Shown here in pieces: positions 1-10,100 of a stretch of 14,196 nucleotides of DNA. The stretch is from positions 1-14,196 of the forward strand of contig UZAN01000137.1 of the NCBI GenBank assembly GCA_900618425.1, given 5' to 3'. The stretch comes from Echinostoma caproni. Its lineage: Eukaryota; Platyhelminthes; Trematoda; Plagiorchiida; Echinostomatidae. Position numbers and translations under genes: made by a program. The stretch's first letter is position 1, and every line of letters starts with the position of its first letter. The notes beneath the pieces were generated by a model. It did no database searches, had not been told where the DNA came from, and worked only from the letters and a program-made list of their open reading frames with translations.

Positions 1-68
1 AAAAAAGCAGAACGAACCTTTGACGAGCAGTGTTGGAAGCCAAGGAGACTAGCTGACAACTCAACGGT

Positions 69-150
69 CTGGACGCACGATTGGTCTCGGCCACTACTGT
101 CCTGTGCAAACTGAACTGAACTGAACTGAACTGACCTGACCTGACCTGAG
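69..150 (+). repeat. Dispersed repeat copy 1 with (CTGAA)n tail
   Basis: Starts CTGGACGC, contains GGCCACTACTG and TCCTGTGCAA, and ends in a pentanucleotide tail at 111-150: four CTGAA units, three CTGAC units, then CTGAG. A diverged second copy lies at 248-306 in the same orientation. The pentamer tail resembles the 3' end of the RTE-type LINE copies in intron 3, suggesting a non-LTR-mobilised element (SINE or truncated LINE). The left boundary is uncertain and could extend toward 31. Confidence 0.65.
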
Positions 151-157
151 AAATAAA

Positions 158-181
158 GTATCTCTTTCTCTCTGTTTGCAG
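158..181 (+). promoter_or_regulatory. Orphan 3' splice acceptor (possible trans-splice or 5'UTR intron site)
   Basis: A near-continuous pyrimidine run (161-179) ends in TTTGCAG, the best-looking acceptor in the window, and it lies 218 nt before the start codon. No matching donor precedes it here. It could accept a spliced leader, as flatworms do, or end a 5'UTR intron whose donor is outside the window. It directly follows a repeat tail with AATAAA, so it may also be chance sequence in that repeat. Confidence 0.4.
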
Positions 182-247
182 ATAGAAGGAGAAACCGATC
201 AATCGCAGAGGTGGGAACACCCTCGAGGGCATACCACCGAAGGAATT

Positions 248-306
248 CTGGACGCGTGATTGGCCTATGGCCACTACCAGTCCTGTTCAACCTGACCTGA
301 CCTGAA
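248..306 (+). repeat. Dispersed repeat copy 2
   Basis: Direct, diverged copy of the repeat at 69-150. It shares CTGGACGC, GATTGG, GGCCACTAC and TCCTGT, and ends in a shorter tail of three CCTGA units (291-305). The two copies have independent substitutions and different tail lengths, so they look like separate insertions or an old duplication. Function unknown. Confidence 0.65.
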
Positions 307-337
307 CCGTCGCGCTGTTATCAAAAGTTTCCAGCAC

Positions 338-388
338 ATGACCTTGAGCGTGCTTCTCCGTGTGTCATTCCTCCCCGGTAATACTTGA
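338..388 (+). other. Upstream ORF (16 codons) in the presumed leader
   Basis: ATG at 338, TGA at 386-388, 16 sense codons, ending 11 nt before the eIF5B ATG. The context is weak (C at -3). If transcription or trans-splicing starts upstream of 338, this uORF would be in the mRNA and could tune eIF5B translation. No peptide conservation can be judged here. Confidence 0.35.
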
Positions 389-399
389 AACCGAAAAAC

Positions 400-1182
400 A
401 TGACTGATGTTGCAGCAAGTGTTCCCGAAACTGAAGCTCCACAAGTAGCAGCAGAGGGGCCTTCAAAAGCTGCTAAAAAGAAAGATAAGAAAAAACCCGC
501 CAAAAAAGAAGTAAAACCGACAAAAGATGAAGTTAAGGAAAAAAAAGTTTCAAAGCAGTTAGCAAGAATTAAGGAGGAGGTTGCTCGACGTCGCGAAGAA
601 GAAGAACGTCTGAAAAGAGAGGAGGAAGAACGAGAACGCCTTCTAGAAGAGGAGAGGAAACGTCAAGAGGAGATCGCAGCGAAGGAACGCGAACAACGTG
701 AGCGAAGAAAACAAAAAGAAAAAGAAAAAAGACAGCGTCTGAAAGAGGAAGGAAAATTACTTTCTGATAAACAAAAGGAGGATCGACGGAAAGTGCTAGA
801 ATTACTACAATCGCGCGGGATTGAGATACCTGACGAGAAAGGTGAACCAGTGGCAAAAAAGCCACAATATACCAAACTTAAAAAACGTGGACCACAAAAT
901 AAACAGAGTGGTGAAGATAACCAGCCTCCTCCTCCAGACCTTGGATCACCAAATGAACCAAAGGATGAAGGAGAAGCTCTACTAAATTGGGAAGCAATGG
1001 CTGACGAACTTTTGGAGGGCAATGAACGAGACTGGTCTGAATCGGAAAGCACCTCGAGAGCCACTGAAGCTGCACAGTCAACACATAGGCCGGAAAATTC
1101 CGAGGCTTTCAGTCACAGCGATGTGATATTAACAGAGGAAGATAAGGAACGCCTAATTGAGGCTGCCAGAAAACGCATTCAG
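400..1182 (+). CDS. EIF5B: eIF5B exon 1: charged N-terminal region
   Basis: Codes residues 1-261 and ends in phase 0 at the donor CAG|GTATTG. The protein opens with an Ala/Pro/Glu-rich stretch, then lysine blocks (about 23-50), then a long Arg/Glu/Lys-rich segment (about 50-160) expected to form a charged helix. This is the family's poorly conserved, K/E-rich N-terminal region. Text typical of animal eIF5B is nevertheless recognisable: a KQKEKEK block, EEGKLLS, a short SRGIEIP segment, and WEAMAD at 197-202 in acidic context. An open TTG-initiated extension to 385 exists, but a eukaryotic start at ATG 400 is preferred. Reading through intron 1 leads to a stop within about 20 codons, so splicing is needed. 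Confidence 0.93.
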
Positions 1183-4100
1183 GTATTGTTTTTCTCTTTG
1201 TTTAACTCTGTCTCAGGAACGGCACCTGGAGTGTGAAGCTAACAGGAAGGAAACGAATCTCAGGGCTGGAGTTATATGTGTTTTAGGTCACGTTGATACT
1301 GGGAAGACAAAAATTCTAGACAAATTGAGGAATACCAATGTTCAAGACCGTGAAGCGGGAGGTATTACACAACAGATAGGAGCCACCAATGTTCCTCAGC
1401 AAAATATCTTCACAGCAACGAAGATGTGCCCATATTTCAAGGCACCCGAACTACTAGTTCCCGGGTTGTTGATAATTGACACTCCTGGGCATGAATCGTT
1501 CACGTAGGTTTATGATTTGCAATTTATTTCTTGTTGAAAGAAATTTGCGGGTCCGAGGATCTTCGCTTTGTGATTTAGCTATCCTGGTCGTTGACCTAAT
1601 GCATGGACTTGAAGAGCAAACAAAAGAATCGATCCGAATTCTGCGGTCGCGCAAAACACCGTTTATTGTTGCTTTGAACAAAATTGATCGTCTATATGGA
1701 TGGAAATCCAATCCATCGGTTGACGTAAAAACAACACTCGAAGGGCAGGACCAAATGACTTTGAACGATTTTGATGATCATTTCAAAAAAGTAAGTTGAT
1801 TTTGCTATTTCCCGATAATTCGCGAAAAGACTTACACGAGTGGGCCGTACAGTGCCGATTACTGGCATCCAATTGATTAGATTTTGTTGCATTTTAGGTC
1901 TTGTGAAATATCAAATATTACAACCGTTTCACAGGGACCCTGAAGTGGTTGGATTTTCCTAGCTTGAAATAGTAGTATACAAACTTACTCACTAATAATG
2001 TCTTGTTAAATGTGGATCACTGTTTGCCGTATTTAATCTTGGAGATCCATCGTAGAACGAGAGTGCCTACAGGCTCGTCATTAATAGAATACAAAGAAGC
2101 TACGCGCCGTATATGCCTCGCCATCACTAACACAAGCACCCGCGAAGTGCACATCGAGAAACCCTTCTCACAATGCTGTACAACCTCCGGAAGTGGGTTT
2201 CACAAAGTGATCAATCTCAAAGAACGACTAATTGAAGTGTTGGTGGTTGGGTAACACTAGTTGCAGTCATGTGGAGACTCAGCACATACCTCCAGTCGCC
2301 CATAAACAAATCGAATTCCTGTGGGGTTTCTTGTAGCTGATCAGAGGAAAGTCACACTTGAGGCCGATCTTCGTCGCTCACGGAGTCCTGTGAATAACCT
2401 TGACATTTCAGTGTACTGATTCCAACTTCATTCCTTCGGTAAATTAAGTGAGTTTACAGCGGCTAAGCTATCATCAGCGTGTTCGCGTAAAATTTGTAAG
2501 TCCTGTTATACCCATCGATCGTCAGCAACTATCACAGCGACGGTTGGGGCATCATTGTCATACCAAAAGTGTACGTTAAAACAAACAAACAAATTGTTAT
2601 TCTCGTTGTTCAGCTCAACTGTCTGATCCGCTTTTGCTCTGCTATGAATCCCAACCCCCCCATGTTGTTGAGTTTATATATATATATATATATATAATGT
2701 TGGATCAAATAGGATGTGTAGTGCATTCGTTCTTTAAATTTTCTGGTGCTTCCGTGCAAGATATCCGTCCAGGATAGTGAATCACTCAGGAGTACATAGT
2801 TCTAATGGAACAAAAGCGAAAAATTCCCGCCTGTCAGAATCAACGCATGGACAGGTCGTGTCTGCAACGTCCTCTCAGGAAAGGCGCAGTAGTTTAGTCG
2901 CTGTCATCAGCGTGCTTTGGACCCTGTGGTCTGAGGTTCGAGCCCCACCACCTGACTTTGGTGATAGGCAACTTTGCTGTCGTCGGGTTCAATACTTATC
3001 GGGGCCTTATCTGGTTCGCCACACCAAACCCAAGAGCAACAGGACTTCGTGACTATGGGGTTCGCCCCGTCTGCTGTTCACCACATAAGTATGTGTAATA
3101 AAAAGGCACTGAGAAAGATCATGAAAACTGGCAAGCCAGGATAGTAAAATAGAAGCACCCGCTGCCTCATTGAGGGTTCAAAGACTGTTTCATGTGATAC
3201 CATACTGGAGTTTGTCGTTAATCATTAATGAGGGAATCTGCGATAAATGTGCTAGGGCATCCAAAAAAACGGAACAGCTGTTTGATCGCTGGACCATCAG
3301 CAGCAGCAGCAAACAGCGAGATACAGTGAAGCGAACTTCACTGATCGCTGCCAAGCTCAAAATGTACACAAATTAAGCGATAAATCACAAGATGGAGAGG
3401 GATTGGGCCTAATTGGAGAGAAGCAAAGAAAGCGAACCTCCATGGTCAACATACAGAATACACAGTCTAAGTGTGCATACACCTTTTCAAGTATTCTAAC
3501 TAGATAAAAAATGACAGCAAGAACGGCACTGCTGTCGGTTAGTCGCCATATCCTACAGTGTCTCCAACCAACCAGTTGCGGAGTCTTTTAACCCCAACCT
3601 GGAAGACGGGAGACACCGATTCTACCTAATCGCTCTGTGCATTTCTTCAAGCCTGGTTTCCACATCATCCATAGACCTCCACATTGTTTCTTCCAACCTG
3701 GCGCGACTGCGCTGGATGGAGTATTTTGATGAGCAATGTAACTAACCTGGTCCTTGTGGCGGTAACATTTCACCCTCATGTAAAACGAAAATTACGGTTC
3801 TGTATTCAGTGAGTGAATACAGAGCAGAAAACTGGGATTCTTTCCTTTTTTCACAATGAAGGGAAGGTGAATCACTGTTTCGGTCACTTTTAATACACGG
3901 CATTTAGTTAAAAGGGTCTATCCCTTTATACTAGATCAAATAGTTAACTGTTCCTACTTTTTGCGCAGAGTGGACACAAAATTTTGGGATAAGCTTTGTT
4001 CTTTCAGCGAACGACTGTCAATATTCAACGCTCGAAGTCGATTTTCGGTTTCAGTTTGTACAACCATAGACCATGCACTTTGCTGCTCCGGTTTTGGTTG

Positions 4101-7100
4101 CTGTCTTTTGACTGCCCATTTGGATGAAGCAGTAGGAGAAAGACGGCAAAGTTGAAAATAAAGTCGAAGAGAAATTGAAGAATTTCAGTAGACTAAGGTT
4201 GCAAAGAAATCGGGAAGGTGCACGAACACTGGTGTTTACGACACCCAGCCATATCTTTCGGTATCTCTAACCACTGGTTTACACGATCTCGAGGTCCCTA
4301 TCCAGGGACTTGAATGAACGAGTCCCCTGGTTAGGGTTTTCATACCCTCATGCCAGGTCTTATTTTGACCACCCTTGACATTTTCCCACCCACCACCTGC
4401 CTCAGTAAACATCGCGCCGTGGCAACCAATTTGGTGACATGCGTAACACATACCTCAACCGACGTAATCTACGGAAATTAACCACTTGCTCCAGTGGGCA
4501 GCCGCGATTACCCAAAACCCTGCACCTTGCTTCAGCATTGCTCGTCCCGTTGTCCCAACAGATTCGTTCAATGATGCGCAGACAACGGTGTTCAAACACC
4601 GACGGTCTACTCTTACCCTGCTTTCTTAATGGCCAAGTTTCTGCGCCATATAGTAGAACTGGCCGAACTGCTGCGGCATACTTTCGACCCTTTACGAACA
4701 GCCGAATGTCGTGACGGTGCCACAGATATCTCAAGTTATCAAATACCAACCGAGCCTTCTGTATGCGAGCTGACACTTCATTCGTGATAAGTCCACCGGG
4801 TGAGATATGGCTGCCAAAATAACAAACTTACCCAGTTAGTGAGGCTGGGTGCTGGACCGGCCCAGTCTTGTGGCAAGGCAAAGACGAATCTTTACATTTT
4901 TCACTCCTAGCGATGCTCCGAAGAAATCGGTGGTGGAATAAAGAATGTCTACTAACATCCTCGGCGTGGAAAGATCGGGTCTGACATCCGTAAAGTAAAA
5001 TACTAACCGTGTTTGATGTGAACCCGTCCCCTGTTTAGTTCAGTTCAGTTTGTGCAACCATTAGTCATGCACTTTCCTGTGGCGGTTTAGGTTGCTGTGT
5101 TTTCTTCTGCCCAGATAGGTAAAGAAATAGAAGAAAGGTAGGAATGTTAAAAATAATGGAAGAGAAAATGGAGAATTTCAGGCGACTAAGATTACAAAGA
5201 AATTGAGTTGTATGAACACCAATGTTTATGACAGTCAGCCGTCACTTAGTGTCCCTAGCTGTTGATTACAATGATCCCGGGGCCCACATCCAGGGGGTTT
5301 AACGCAACCTAAATCACTGAGCCTCTTGGTCAGTTTTTCTTACCCTCGTGTCGTGTTTTAGTTTGACCACCCTCAGCCTTTTCCATCCACTACCTGCGTT
5401 GGCAAGCGCGCCGTGGCAATGTATTTGATGACATGCTTAATACGTCCCAACAAGCACAATCTATGGAGTTCAACCACTTGCTCCAGTGAGTGACCGCGAT
5501 TACCTAAAACAGCCTTTTTTCGGAATTACTCGTCCTCCCTTGACTGGAAGTTGGATGTAATGGCAGCTCCACAGTTGTCAGGCTAACAAACGGTACTTTA
5601 ATATCGCTTTCCGTGATTTGATATAACACTTCCGGCTTCAGTCAAGCTTCTGAAGTACTTCAAGCTTTCAGCTTACTCTCGCTGAACACCACGGACGTTG
5701 GGTGTAGTCAATGTCAGCCTTTTATTATGTATACTGTGCACTTAGATGTTGCGAAGCAGATGCAATGTCTGGATACACCAATCGATTTCAAACGTGTTGA
5801 ACTACCCGTGCCTTTTTATTTAGCAAGACGGTGTAACCTGATTTTGAGGTCAAAACTGTGTTGCACCACCTGCGGAAAATGACGGACGCTGATAACTTCT
5901 ACGCTCTTGGGATTAGGCACAGGCCCCTGTGGTTGACTCGGTCAGTACGTAGACCCCTATTGAAGATGGGGAAGATGTGTGTTCCAAACGTTGAAGAACG
6001 TGCGGTTCACTAAAAGGCATAGTTGTGTCTAAGGCTATAAGATGCCGTGTATACTTTACTGGAACTCATGTGGGCAAGTCCTCACACCCCGTCAAAAGAC
6101 AGCCTCTTCACGATGGCATGCTACGTGCTACTATATTCAACTCATTATAGTATAAAATGGGTGTGGCTATCACTTTTTCACCGATTATTTTTCATTTTGA
6201 AACTATCGTATATTCAGTTTCCCTTTCCATTTACTTCAGGTCGTCCAAGACTTTGCGCTTATGGAACTAAATGTAGAGTTGTTCTACAGGAATACAAATC
6301 CTGACGAGTATATTAACATGGTTCCCACCTCCGCTCATTCTGGTGATGGCATGGGTGATTTACTCGCCAATCTCTGTCTCCATCTACAGAACCGGTTGAG
6401 CAAACGCTTAGCCTTCTCAGAAGAACTGAATGCTTCTGTTATGGAGGTAACTTCATGGTTATTTTTTTGGAATCAAGTTGATATATATATATATGTGTGT
6501 GTGTGTTGGTTCACGTTTTTGAGTACCGTATACTACCACGTCGAATCGTATCACAAACTCAGATGAGTATACGAAGTATTTCACCGCGATTAGTACAGTG
6601 AGCTGTATTACAGTGCTCATTGTTAATGTGAAACTATTTTAACCTTTCAGTGTCATAATCATCATTACTTACAAAGTCAAATAGGTCGTGGAAGTTACGT
6701 TATCGTATTATAGACGGGTCCTGAGCTAATTTAGATCAGTCATATTTGTTGACATTTTGAAGCTTTTTACTTTTTTGGCTATTAGCTTCTTTTTCAGAAA
6801 TACTGATCTTAGGTAATAGAAAGATTCGCTTCACTCGCGATCGCTGATAGGATTTGTCTTTTGGGGATTAAGGTACCTAGCCTCTTGATTAGAGAGGTAA
6901 ATAGATTACTTAATCTAGGAGAGACCGATTTGGCTAAATCTGACTTGAATTATCTTCCCTTTTTGTTGTAGGTAAAAGAATTGCATGGGTTGGGGACTAC
7001 GATTGATGTAATTGTTGTCAACGGTCGTATTCGAGAAGGGGATACCATTGTTCTGGCCGGACAAGAAGGGCCACTTGCTACTCAAGTTCGTGGATTGCTA

Positions 7101-10100
7101 CAGCCTGCCCCAATGGCAGAGCTACGCGTGAAAGGTTCCTACCAGCACCTGAAAGAGATTCAAGGCGCTCAAGGTGTTAAATTGATTGCCAAGGATTTGG
7201 AGAAAGCTCTCGCCGGTCTTCCGCTTTACGTGGCCTCGGACCTCGGTGAAGAACTATACTTCAAAGTAAGTGCACCAATTATCCCTTTTCAGCCCCAGTT
7301 TATCTGTACGCTGTTTGACTGGATTACGTTCTCTGTGAATCATAGGATTTTCACGGGGTATACTGTGACCATGTCCTGCTACACTTCCAAGACTGTTTGC
7401 CTGTCAGGTGGTAGTCAAGCTGTTGGAGTCGCTGTCACTGGCGTGCTTGAAGGTTCGAATCCTGTAAGCATTAAACAACTTTGATGGTGATTGAATTTAG
7501 AATATCGCGGTTCCTACACCAATGGGGTCTTGTGTAGTTCGCTACTTCAAGTTACCGGAGCTTAGATTGCCGGTTCTCTTAAGTGAACAGCGGGTCCTCG
7601 TGACCAGAGAGTTGATCCCTCCACTGCCCACCATACGGCGGTATCTGATAAACATTGCGGTCATGAGCCATTGAAAAGAAATTAGTTCAAATGAAATTCA
7701 CAGTTTACCTAAAATAATACACAAACATTTTCGTATCCAAACACTGCTACAGGAATGGAGAAAAGCGGGACACTTCTTATTGCGGTATTTCCACCCAGTA
7801 TAATCTTACTCTTCAAAAGGAGAATCAACAAATTGGTTATCATTTGAATGTTTCCCCAGATACCTCTCTTCTTACAGTGTGTTCCGACTATAGTGTTTAC
7901 CCATTTTGCTGTAAATCACTTTGCGTATGTCAAACAATGCCAGAGATTCGAAAAAGTAACAGTTGATCAAACCTGGCTTTCCGTCAAACATAAAGATGAA
8001 AACGCAATTCTAAAGGGTTTTTAGACGGAGTCTTGGTATTGTTTTCACAAGGAGATTCGATTATTTCTAATTTTGTTGCCCTGTAAAGTGATCATTTCCA
8101 ATCGGAAGTTGCAGGTTTTACATTTTTAAATATAACTGCTACCTCTGTACGAGAATCAATATTTGTTGCCTGTCTAAGATTCAAATCCATAATCTGCATT
8201 TGATTCCTTTCGCCCGTTTAGTGTTTTTTACATTGCCATATAATATGTATTATTAAGTTGGCAGGTGATTGTCGATTATCGTGTGTAAACTCAAGGCAGA
8301 GGTGCTATCCTACTTGTAGTGCTGTTGCACTTCAGCACCAGATGTGCCCCTCAATTTCACTGTCCGACTGTTCCGAATATCGGAATTTTGAATTCTCATC
8401 ATTCATTAACACATGAGTGTGGCGATGTAGCTGAGTGTCGTAAAAGGTGATGCTGGTGCATCTACTCGTTATCTTTGCAACCCTGGTCTACCGGAATTCA
8501 CCAATTTCTTTTGGACTCTGTTTTCAACTTCCCAGTGGTTTTTCTAACCCTTCATCTCAATGGGCAGTCAAGAGACGGCAACAAAAACCGGCGCGCGAAA
8601 GTGCATGGCTAATAATTGTAAAATCTGCACTGAATTCAGATTTAGCAGCCACAAATAAGACAAGATAAACACCCCAAAATAAACTTTGCTTATCATTAAA
8701 TGAAAAGTGTATAGCCTTAAGGAAAATGAAAAAGGGTGACTAATCGTCGCAGATACCTTTTTAATTGTTTTATTGCACACAAAGTGAATTGCAATAAAAG
8801 TGGTAAACCTCATAATCAAACACTGTAAGAGAGGGAAATATGTGAGAGAACATTGTTAATCCTGCTTCGGAAAGGAGTGGGATTTGGAAATGTGGAGATG
8901 GAAAGAACGTTCCACAATTTCTAAGTCCTGAGAAGAAAGAATACTGCGAGATGGAAGTTCGACGTCTGAGGAGCGAAGCTCGATAAGGATAACTGCTCTC
9001 CTAAGAACGAGATAGACGATACCAAGACCAAGGGAGGAGAATCGCTGAAGTGAGTTCAGAAGAGCAGAAACGAAACTTGTAACGATAGAAAAGAAAACGA
9101 ACCAACTGCCTGGCGCCGGGAGAGCGACCGCAGACTGGAATTCGAAGATGGTTCGTCGATCAGCTGGACGGCCTTACGTTAAACATGGTCGAGAAGAGAA
9201 GGTGCGGAACATGAAGCGCCTTCGTATACGTGACAGTAGGATTCGAGCACCAGGCAGATTTGAACGTGGTATAAAGGGGGAAGGTACTTAGGTGTGAAGA
9301 AGCGCCCGGCACGGAACAGAAAACCAATTGAGCGTCTCACTAGAGACGAGCATGAAATAAAGGGGACTAACAGAGCGGAGGATTTTTGTAGATAAACTCA
9401 CGAGGGATAGAATATATAGAATGAAAGGGGGATGAGTCAACCATCAATTGGGGAAAGCAATGAACATGTTGAAGAGAGACGGAAAAGGAGAAGTTTTGAA
9501 AGCATTTAAATATACTTTTGGTAAAACCCTATGCAGAGATCGGAGGCAAGAGAAGCACTAATAACATTGTGATCGTGGTAGTGGCCTGGCGTGTCGTGGG
9601 TAAGTTAGAGAGCAATGGAGAGCGGCATTTTCGACAAAGCAGTGAATGGGATTAGGGGTTTCGAATAAAATACCATTACTAAATAGAACAAAGGGTGGGA
9701 GAAAGTGGGGAACACCGGTGTTCACAGCAAATGACCGAGATGAGACCCTGTCTACTCGAGATAGTTCGCTTGCTGAGGAAGCATTGAAGCCAAAATACGA
9801 GAGACGGTTAGAATCAGAACATGAGTAATTGCAAATGAGTTCCTTAGTTCTCTGTATAGTGAGCGAGAATTTGTTTCCGGCTTGCACAAAGCAGTTGCGG
9901 GATGTTGGTTTGTATAAGCGGCGCTAACGGCGAAATGCTGAATAAAGCACGGTTACATTCATGGTTCGATCAACCCGAGGATCGTAGTGTGTCAGATTCG
10001 GAAAAGTGTGAAACATAAAGGTATATACCTTAAAAAACAATCTCAGTGAAGTTTTAAACGAAAATAGACAATGGTCATTCTAGGAGTAACAAGCCAGAAA

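Larger units (their letters stand above)
1..399 (+). other. 5' flank / leader of eIF5B
   Basis: No conserved coding sequence is visible upstream of ATG 400. The stretch holds a pair of dispersed repeats, an AATAAA (152-157), a splice-acceptor-like tract (161-181) and a short uORF (338-388). I see no convincing TATA box, and the transcription start cannot be placed from sequence alone. Confidence 0.6.
1791..6239 (+). other. Intron 3, 4449 nt, repeat-rich
   Basis: Flanked by AAA|GTAAGT and TTACTTCAG|GTC, phase 0. It contains a TA microsatellite, a tRNA-derived SINE and three antisense LINE 3' fragments, listed separately. The stretches 1791-2674, 3110-3495, 3850-4048, 4831-5036 and 5551-6239 show nothing I can identify. 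Short open frames there (for example 2003-2254 and 3170-3376) lack recognisable domains and are treated as chance. Confidence 0.9.

Noticed and set aside
31..180. Solo LTR starting TGTTGG and ending TTTGCA with AATAAA near its end
   Set aside because: The TG...CA ends are suggestive, but no clean target-site duplication flanks them. The interior matches a repeat that recurs at 248-306 without those ends.
385..399. TTG-initiated N-terminal extension of eIF5B
   Set aside because: A non-AUG start is unlikely in a eukaryotic nuclear gene. ATG 400 has a good context and sits in the same frame.
2003..2254. Open frame in intron 3 as a gene or eIF5B exon
   Set aside because: The residues have no eIF5B similarity, and exon 3 joins exon 4 directly in the conserved alignment with nothing missing.
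2440..2490. Minus-strand CTGATGA resembling a hammerhead ribozyme core, as in schistosome Sm-alpha satellites
   Set aside because: The required GAAA after stem II is absent (TAAA follows), and no flanking helices or cleavage triplet are evident. A similar string at 2903-2910 also lacks the core.
2890..2960. Functional tRNA gene
   Set aside because: The A and B boxes are good, but there is no acceptor stem, no convincing anticodon arm and no Pol III T-run terminator at the expected position. A SINE head explains it better.
7266..7484. Continuation of the exon 5 frame past 7265
   Set aside because: The added residues do not resemble eIF5B. The AAA|GTAAGT donor joins exactly in phase to exon 6, which restores the conserved sequence.
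8447..8668. 73-codon plus-strand frame in intron 5
   Set aside because: Low-complexity composition without motifs, lying next to LINE 3' sequence. Consistent with a chance ORF.
9109..9140. Primer-binding-site-like TGGCGCCGGGAGAG of an LTR element
   Set aside because: It falls inside the minus-strand LINE thumb-domain remnant, and no LTR lies next to it.
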